In this document: piece by piece, positions 46,101 through 55,600 of the stretch
How positions within the stretch are numbered: the first letter of the stretch is position 1
Layout of the letters: every line of letters starts with the position of its first letter
Source: Ctena decussata
Taxonomy: Eukaryota > Mollusca > Bivalvia > Lucinida > Lucinidae
Assembly: GCA_963989385.1 (NCBI GenBank)
Contig: OZ022498.1
Location: 1,805,501-1,869,500, forward strand
DNA: 64,000 nucleotides
Direction: 5' to 3'
Notes under the pieces: model-generated
What the model saw: the letters and a program-made list of their open reading frames with translations, nothing else
Told to the model about the DNA's origin: nothing
Database searches by the model: none
Made by a program: the position numbers and the translations under genes

Positions 46101-49100
46101 AAATTCATGAACTCCGCAGTTCCGAGGCAGCAGCGCAAGCAACGCAGCACCAGCGAAGTGGAATCTCGCTGACACAGTCTTATACTTTCCCCCAGCGCCT
46201 TGGAGATTCGTCTACTACCCACCTAAGCTTCTGCTACGCTCTTTGTGCTCTCGTTGTGCTCTATACGCTCTCGTGGCGCTTACGCTGCTATTTTATTATT
46301 TATAAACAGCGCAAACACGACGCTTGTCCTCTGCTCTTATGGCCATCTGGACATAAAAACGCCGCGGGGATCTTCAATATTTGCTCGCGATCAAAACGTT
46401 TCAAAACTCGATTTTCACGTTTCATTCAAGATGCCACCCCCGTCAAAAGCAGAAGGCAAAATCCACATCCAGGCCTGCACAGGAGACTATTTTCACGCAG
46501 CCTGTACTCCCGCTCTCCAGGTTCTTGCTCTCGAACTGAGCCAGACACGTCCTTCATAACGCCAAGCAGAGGCCCCAGTTGAGCCTGATTAACAAAAAGA
46601 ACAAGAAGGGGTGTAAGAAGTCACAAGTTAATGATTGCCAGCTGGATCATGGCCACTGGAATTGATATATTGTCAATCTTGTTTGAAGGATGGTGGCTAA
46701 CTTCTAATGAACCCCGATTCTACGCCGATTTACATGGAAGCGGTTACAAAGCGCAACACAAGCGCAGCATGAGCGCAGCTCCGACACTTAGGTCGTAGCA
46801 CGGTCGCAAATGCATCGTAATAAGCGTATATCAAGCGCAGCTTGAAATCCTTTGTTGTAGTGGTAACGTATTAGAAGCGCCCTTGAAGTCCGTCAAGTGT
46901 GGCAGAAGCGCAGGTAAATTGCAGCAGCAACGTGACTAGCGTAGCGAGGACGTATTAGAAATGTACTGGCAGCGTACTGGAAGCGCACAAGTCCCAAGGT
47001 TTGGCAAATGCCTACGCTTCTGCGGCGATTTCGAAAATTTTGAAGAAGCGCCATGAGCGCAGTCAAAGCGTCATCCAGTGGAATGGGGGTATAAGCAAAG
47101 CAATCACTAAACACACTGTTCAGTTTAACAAGTTTCACAGTTCAACCGCGTTTGACGTTTCATTGCATTTTTCAGTGTGTGCTCTCCACTTCCTAAGCCT
47201 GTTAGCTGTAACAAATGATTTGTGTTTTCGTCAACAGTCATCTATGAGCTCCTACCTCAGGGCCAAGGGTGAGGTAGGAGGGATTATGTGCTGAAGAGTA
47301 TATGCCTTGAAAATAATACCAGAATTTCCCCATCTTCTTAAAATATCCCATGTTGAATATGAACATTATTCCCTTTTCTCAAAACCCCTAAAATTAATGC
47401 AGCTGCTCCCATTGTTGATTGATTGGTTTGTTGCTTAACGTCCACGATAAACAGCTATGGTCATGTCGGGACGGTAGCTGCTCCCATAGCTCCGAAAAAT
47501 ATGCAGGCATGGCATGGTTGCTCCCTTTTTTAATCGGCTCCCTGTTTTAATCGGAGCTGCATACCATTAAAATTTCGATTAGATATAAGGTAAACTAGTG
47601 GAAAGATTTTTAAAAGGACATGGCACTGAGGAGGAATCTCTGCATAGCGCAGACTGCTGAAAGAACGGGGAAAGAAGTCAAAAGTCCCCACTGGTCCATG
47701 ATCGGCGTTTTATGAGGAGTCATGGGTCGAAGCAACTGATTCATGTACAAGTTAAATGATGTCTGCTCAAATTGAATGCAAATGGTCACATTTAATTTTC
47801 ACAAAGTCTTTATTGATAGGAGCCTCAGTGTATAATTTATTGAATGCCTTGCTATCATATATTTTGGGGTCTTGGCCCGCGATTTTGTCATCGTAACATG
47901 TTTTCACACATTGAGAGCTGGGTAGTTATATCTGAACTCTACCAAGAAAGTCTCCTACAGTCAATCAGCCAGGCCATTCTTCAGTCACAAATGCGACACC
48001 TGATGATGGGAACATGAAAACTTATTGTGGCTGGTATGGTTGGATACCATGTCTACATGCGTACAAACATTTCAGACTAAGACCCCAGCCTCGGGATCTC
48101 AGGGATGGGGGAGAGTCTACAGATTGATATCTTCCTTACTAGTGAACTGATTCAAATGAAGCTTTCTATGGGCATTTAGGGATGTAAATTAACTGCATTG
48201 TAAATAATACGATTAATGGTATGCCTAGGGATCCCTGGGCATGGGTGGAACTTAGCAGACGATGCGTTGACAAACGTTGCGTTGTATGAACACTCATGTA
48301 GTACTTAGACCCCGACACCCAAGTAGGTAGGGTATCATGAACCATTAGAAAAAAGCCATTTCCTTCTAATTGAAGACTATGGATGCATTTCAAATGAAAC
48401 TTTCTGTGATCATTAAAGGATGTAAACATGTGTGTTTTGTTTTGGCATAGTAGGTATATGCATGGGCCTCCCCATCCCCGCACCCTCTGGCCTCTTTGCA
48501 GGCATGGAACTTTGTTTGACTTTGTCAATTTCATTTTGACAAAATACAGCGTTTGATAAACGCACACTTTATCTCTTTACTCCTTGTAAATGACTTTCCT
48601 TGTTGATATTATTAAATAGACACTGACATTTTCTCTCAGTAAGTACGTGATATGAACAAACATTTCGGCATCAGGCCTCACACGTACACTATAGCAAAAG
48701 CGCGAGTTGGATACCTTCTGCTACTGGATGAAATGTGAAAGGTATCCAAGAGGTGTTTTGCTTTAGTTCTATACAATTGTCAGGTCATGCACTAGTCATC
48801 TCTATTTGTATATTTATTTATATTCTTTTATGCGAGTACGCGTACGATTTGCTGTTTTTCTTGAATACTGCGTACCATGACTCTGCGTACTGAATACTCT
48901 CTAATTTTGGCTGAATACTGCGTACGATTTTGGGGGTGACACCCTCAATAATCTCCGCTTCGTTAGCTGACTTTACTTTATTTGCACATATCCATGGTTG
49001 CTGACTATTTTCGAATACAATGGACGACAATGAATGAAAACATAGTTCACGTAATGACTGGTCCTAGCTGCTATCAATAATTGTCCAAAAAGATCGTCAC

Positions 49101-49660
49101 CGGACTATTGATAAAGTTTCATACACAGAATGTCTTTTCTATCTCTTAAAATCCATGCATTTGGATTACACTTTGTTCTTTTAAAACTATTTTCCCTGCT
49201 TTAAGCCAAGAATCTGACAAAATATTTGTAAATCAACGAATATTGTTTTATCATGATGGCGCTAACTGGAATGTTAACACCACGGGTTATGATAATGGAC
49301 CCAGCTAGGGGCAATTACACATTACGCACAATCATGTTTTATACTCATTGAGGGCAATAATTGGGGGTTAAGTCGCTAAAATATTTCAAATTTTTGTGTC
49401 TGTTGGCAGTTAGAATTAATATTATGCCCAATTAACAACATTTCAGCATGAAAATACGCAGGTGTGTGATGAAATTTTGTCAAGTTGACAAAATTTCAAT
49501 ACGCACCTGCGTATTTGCGTATAGGTAGCTACGCCCTTGCAGCACATACACAATGATGAAACAACATTAACACAACGTCGGTTTAATGTTCTTCCAACGC
49601 TGTGTACTCGTTGGGGGACTTATTTCTTCACTGTTCTGGTTTCGATCCAAATATTAAGGG

Positions 49661-49691
<31 letters not shown>

Positions 49692-52600
49692 TAATAACAA
49701 CAATAGAGACCTTAATATTCATCTCTTTCAGAATGCCCTGTCTGGAACTTCGACGGGTCCAGTACATACCAAGCAGAAGGGTCCAACTCAGACATGTACC
49801 TACATCCTGTAGCCATATTTAGGGATCCCTTTCGGAGGGGCCGCAATAAGCTTGTCATGTGTGAGGTCTTTAAATATAACAACGAACCAGCAGGTAATTA
49901 TAAGCCCATTTATGTCAATGGATACATTTTCTTATTTTCGTCTCTTATTGAAGATAGAAACCATGATGTTCAGTCATTTTAGTGTGTCGGCTGATGACAA
50001 GAATTGCGAAATGAAATAACAACCACCTATACGTTTCGGTTGAAACATCTGCTTAACTTTTGAAGTAACAAGCATTGCAGATGCACTTGACTCTTCAGGT
50101 TTCAATGTAAATGGAGAAAAGATAGTATTTTTCTTGACACAACAAGAGTCACGCCTCAGCGAATGGCCATGTTTCTGTAATAATTATAAAGCTAATCATG
50201 CAAATGTAGAATGGTCAGTTTGGCCAACTTGAACAGGTTCTCTTTCTTGTACTTACAGACACTAATAAAAGGCATGCTTGCAAGAAGGTTATGGACCAGG
50301 CCAAAGACGAACACCCTTGGTTTGGAATAGAACAAGAATATACTCTACTAAGTCACAGAGGCTATCCATTTGGCTGGCCAGAGAACGGGTTTCCAGGACC
50401 CCAAGGTAGGTATAGCGGTTTTGCCGAGACGGTATAATGTGAGGACAAATATGAAACCCTTAAGCTTGCTTTTTAGAAAAACGAAAACAAAAAGTTTTAA
50501 ATTTGTCATTTGCCCTTTATACTTATATTTGATATGATCTGCAATACTGACTGCAAGGATTCGAATACCCAGGAGTACCTGGGTCCACCAGTCGACTGTG
50601 TTGTGTTTATGAATTCAGTACTACCTGACCTGTTGGCCATGATACAAATTGTTTTAAAACTTCGAAGCTGATAACAGACAAACTGCACCCTTAAATGTTG
50701 TGATTGTTTGTTAGTTCGTATGTTCAGCAACACATGGTGCAAGGTTAACTCTATAAGCGCAAAAAAGCAGACGACAAAATTTACGTCTGCCAATTTTCAA
50801 AAAATGTTTCTTTCAAGCACATGTCATATTCAAGAGGGCAAACAGCGTAGATCCGGATGAGGTGGCTCATGATGATCTACTCTCTTTGAAAATTCAGCTT
50901 TTTTCATCACTGGCGTTTAAAATGGTTCAACACGCATCGTCAGTGCGGTATTTATGAAAACGCAGTAAACAAAACGAGCTGCCAAATGAGAAAGCTGACA
51001 TAATGCACAAACTGCCTCTTTTCAGATCAGATTTCTGATCAGACTACGCAACGTAGTCTGACCCGAGCATGTGCAGTGCGCACAACCATTTATGAGACAG
51101 TGCAAAAATTGAAACACATGTTCTGATCAGCTTGGGTGTATGCGCAGGCTTATCTGAGCATTAAAGCTCACATATGTCATAAGACAAGGTTTCTCACGAA
51201 AAGGCTTACTTGATGCACCCAGCGCATAAGTAGGCCTGTGCTCAAGGCAAAAGTCATGTGTTTGCGTATTACCCATCTAATTATATGTTGTTCTGCATTG
51301 ACTGATTGAACAGATACCAACTCCATGACGAAAAACCGTCTGCGCATAACAGGACGGGATCATCACTGTGCTAATTTTCAGTATTTGCTTTAGCCTTGTA
51401 TGACTTCCAGACCTGTTACAGCACTCTTTTGCCTCCATTTCTGCTTTTATAGCATGGTTTAGCCTGCAAATCTGCACTAACTCTTTCTGCCTCAAGATCA
51501 AATGTGACACTGTTTAATCTCCAGATCTTTAGTGGCATTTGACCACCAGATATACATGTAGCACTGCTTGGTTTCAGATCTGTTATAGCATTCTAGATCT
51601 GCTGCAGCATCGGTTGGCCTCCATATCTGCTGTAGCCGTGGTCGAACGCCTGGTTTGCTACAGTTTTGTTCCTCCTCCAGATCTGCTGTAGCATTATTTA
51701 GCCTCCGATCCGTTGTAGCATTGCTTAGCCTCTAGATCTGCTGTAGCATTATTTCGCCCCCGAACACCTGGTTTGCTACTGTCAGAGAGTAGCTTTTCCC
51801 CCCTAGTAGTTTTTCCCCCCGGAAAAAAGACTATGGTTTTTCCATAGTAGAATTTCCCACCGGAAAAATGGCTATATAGTAGAATTTCCCCCCGGAAATA
51901 TGACTATATAGCCAATTTTCCCCGGGGAAAATCTACTATAGGTGTTTTTGCATAGCCGTTTTTTCCCCTCTATAGTGGATTTTCCCCCTGGTAAAATGAT
52001 TGCAGGAAAACAAGCTACATATTGGAATTTGCTCCTTCTCATATCATAAAAGTGAGGTTCATAACTGAAACAGAAATACGAGTATCTGTCCGTAAAATAT
52101 CGATGGATAACAGATGCTAGAACCGCATGCATATGTCCATCAGTATGTCTTATTTTATTTTGGGGAAAACATGAAGGCATTTTGCTTTTCCATGTTAGCC
52201 AGAAACGGATGTGAGTGTACGTGATTGAGTGCATAAATTTGTATAATTTTGTGTTTGTACAGACGTTCGTCTGTGCGTGCGCGCAGCGGAGTGCCTGGAC
52301 TAGTGTTCGCCTTTCATGCACGAGACGTGGGCTCGACTCCCATCGGGACACACGTCCGATCTTTATTTTTAATTGTAATAAACTGCCTTCTAAATCAAAC
52401 ATGACTGGACAAAACACCCGTTCGTACATCTTCCTGTAAGCTTGCATGCGTATGTTTACGTATAAATATCTGCGATGGGAAGAAATCGCACACACCTCGT
52501 TTCTTGAATAAGTAATTATTGATTATTATAAAAATATAGTTGCTAAATTTGCATATTGATTTCTTTAATTAATCACGTTTATTACCTCCCTTGAAGGACT

Positions 52601-55600
52601 GATACATTTCTAATTCGATTAATTCCGTGAAATGTCATTGTTCCATTCTGTTCCGTTTCGTTCCATTTCGCAAAATACCAATAGCCATGCAAAATTTACT
52701 AATAAACAATTTCCCGGTGGGGGAAAAAGGACTATGGGGGAAAAGTGGCTCTATGAGGTCCGGACAATCCACTATATAGTCGTCCTTCCTATAGCCATTT
52801 TTCCGGGGGGAAAGGGGGAAAAACCACTCTCTGACAACTACAGTTTTGTTCCTCCTCCAGATATTCTATAGCATTATTTAGCCTCCGATCCGTTGTAGCA
52901 TTGTTTTGCTTCAAGATTTGCTGTAGCATTATTTCGCCCCCGAACGCCTGGTTTGCTACAGCTTTGATTCTGTAGCATTATTTAGAGTCCAGATCTGCTG
53001 TACCATTGTTTAACCTCCAGTGCTGCAGCATTGTTTGAACTGCAGGTCAGATGTAGCATCGTTTCGCCTCAAGACATATCGAAGCATTGTTTAGCCTTCA
53101 GATCTGCTGTTGCAGTGTTTGACCTTCAGATCTGCTGTAGCTTGATGCGGCCTCCAGATCTGCTGTAGCATTTTTCAGCTTCCAGTTCTGTTGTAGCATA
53201 TTATGTAATGTTAGTTTTAAAGAAAACTTTTCTGTAGGAGCAAATTCTCTCCCTAAAGGGTTAACCCCCTCTGAAAAAGGAGGTAAAAATGAAAATGGTA
53301 GGCGGTTGCTTTCCCTGAACGCGTACCCATTCACCAGAAGCCGTTGTAAACGTAACAAATTTCCATTTGGTCGGTTTTCTGCTTTGCAGAAATATGATTT
53401 TTAAAGCATATTTTCAAACGTTACTGTTATCAAAGTTTTGAACTGTTATCTACGTATTAAAAAAAGTGTTGGTCAAAACTTTACTGGAATATCAGACCTA
53501 CGACGCCTTCCTCGTAAACCAATGAATGCTTTGAAAACGCATGAAAACTGTATCAAGACACCACATACATGGAATTAACACAGAACAGAAGAAAATAAAA
53601 TCTCCACCAGGGGCGTAACTAGGGGCAATTTCATAATACGCACAACCATGTTTTATTCTCTACTTCTTGAAGGGAAAGCTAGTGTTTCAGCCACTTTGGT
53701 AATTGGTATTGGAATCTTGTCGAATTTATAAATTTTCAGCAAGCAAATATGCAGGTGCTTTTTGAAATTTTGTTAATTTTGACAAAATTTCAATACGCAC
53801 CTGCGTATTTGCCGTATAGGTAGCTACGCCCTTGTCCACCATAAAAACGTAAAATGGATACTGTTTCTTATAGAAATTGTATCAGTTCCTACATTTATAT
53901 TACTTCCCTATGAATGGTGCTGCTATGGTTACGTACCGCTGAGCCACTTGGTGAACGTTGTTACGAGAATTGAAACAGAACAGAACAGGTTTTGTAAATC
54001 TAAAATCACGCATCAAATAGTATTAAATCATTTTGACAAATGCATATGGGATAATACGTCTTGTAAAACACAAAAACATTTGTGCTTTGTGTTCTTCCTA
54101 TTTTGTAGCCAGAATAATCTAAAAACTCTGACCAATTACACTTGTTACCGATTAGGAACAACACACACATACAGAGTCCTCTTCGAGTGGGCATATTTGT
54201 ACGTAAAATCGAATCCTCAAGTATCATTAACTTTGAAATGAATTCTCAAGTATCATTTACTTTGTAATTTTTATTCACAGGACCTTACTATTGTGGGGTT
54301 GGGGCCAACAAGGTTTACGGAAGGGACATAGTGGAGTGCCATTATAAGGCTTGTATGTATGCAGGAGTAAAAATCTCGGGTATCAACGCTGAAGTCATGC
54401 CGTCACAGGTAGTTAGAGGATCTATTCAGTCTATTAAAAATGAAAATATATGATAACAAAAAATAGATGTTAACAGTTGCTATCTTCAAGTTTCAAGTTT
54501 TGCAATGTTTAGAAAGTTTCACATATATGATATGTATTTTCTGGAATTACACATCAGGGAAATGAAAATAGCAGCCGCAGTTTGAGTCTGTTCATGTGTT
54601 GAAATGTAATGTTGCATTATTGCTCACGCCCCCCCCCCCCCCCCCAACCCGGCATCGGCTTTAGTGGTACTCTATTTTCAAATTGAGCCCAGTGATCTGG
54701 AATGACCAGAAAATATATGATCTGCACTATGATGTTGTACGTGGAGACTTTTTAAGGCCGCCGGACAGCGACTATAATTGAGCCGCGACCCGACAAAACC
54801 AACAATGTGGTTGTGCGCCCAGCGCAGACTCAGATCAGCCTGGGCATCCGCCCAGTCTGATCAGAGTCTTCGCTGTCCGCATGAAGGTACACTGTAAAAA
54901 ATGTGTTTAGAATCAATGCAAAAAATGCAGTCCGATTTTTTATGTGTTTAAATCGTAACATGTTCAATTTGCAACCTGTTTAGGTTATGTTTAGAAATTA
55001 AACATGTACAAAACTGGTTATATTTACCTTTTATTTTGTCCTCTGTCAACATTTTCGTCTCTTTTTTTCGTTCTTCATCGGGGAAAAGAGAGAATGGATT
55101 CATCCGAAACGCGTAACAGAATAAAACGTGTTAAGCAGACTTTGTCCTTGAAAATAATAGAAAAGGCCTACATGTTTAGCTATATGACATATTCCTAAAC
55201 ATGTTTACACCTAAACATGTAACCACTTGTGTTTTATAGCTAAGCGCGATTTTTTCAGTGTAACTAAGACCCTTAGCTACCTTTTAAGCTCTTAGCGAAG
55301 AGTCTGATCTGACTGGGCGGATGCCCCAGCTGATCTGAGTCTACCCTGGGCGCACAACCACATTGTTGGTTTTCTCGCGTCGCTGCTCAATTATAACATC
55401 AGCTGCAGTGAAGATTATCCTGTGGGAGCAAGTGACACGTCAGAGAACCGAAAGTAGCAGACTCGGTTAATTGTGTCTGTTCAGTACGAATCATCTATAT
55501 ATGAGCCGCGACACGATTAAACCAACAGAGTGGCATGTGCGACCAGCGAGAATCAGATCAGCCTGGGCATATGCCCAGTCTGATCAGTCTTTGTTGTATA

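Larger units (their letters stand above)
51390..53215. repeat. CAGATCTGCTGTAGCATT minisatellite, split by an insertion
   Basis: Degenerate units of about 28-30 bp (CAGATCTGCTGTAGCATT.TTTAGCCTC) occupy 51390-51775 and 52838-53215. A higher-order unit of about 125 bp beginning CTACAGTTTTGTTCCTCCTC and ending CGCCTGGTTTGCTAC occurs just left (51657-51779) and just right (52838-52970) of the inserted element. Confidence 0.88.

Noticed and set aside
46058..46582. 174-codon plus-strand frame as a host gene
   Set aside because: It sits inside an element with inverted ends and has no splice or domain support. It is kept only as an unexplained frame.
47930..48070. Possible exon with [22 protein letters not shown] text
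   Set aside because: No acceptor/donor pair in phase with neighbouring exons and it lies inside the glutamine synthetase intron. No family recognised.
52283..52350. Functional tRNA gene
   Set aside because: Box A is poor and cloverleaf arms do not pair well. At best it is a tRNA-derived SINE head.
51872..52495. 207-codon minus-strand frame
   Set aside because: It lies wholly inside an inverted-repeat element, its C-terminal part translates the subterminal repeats, and it has no recognised domain.
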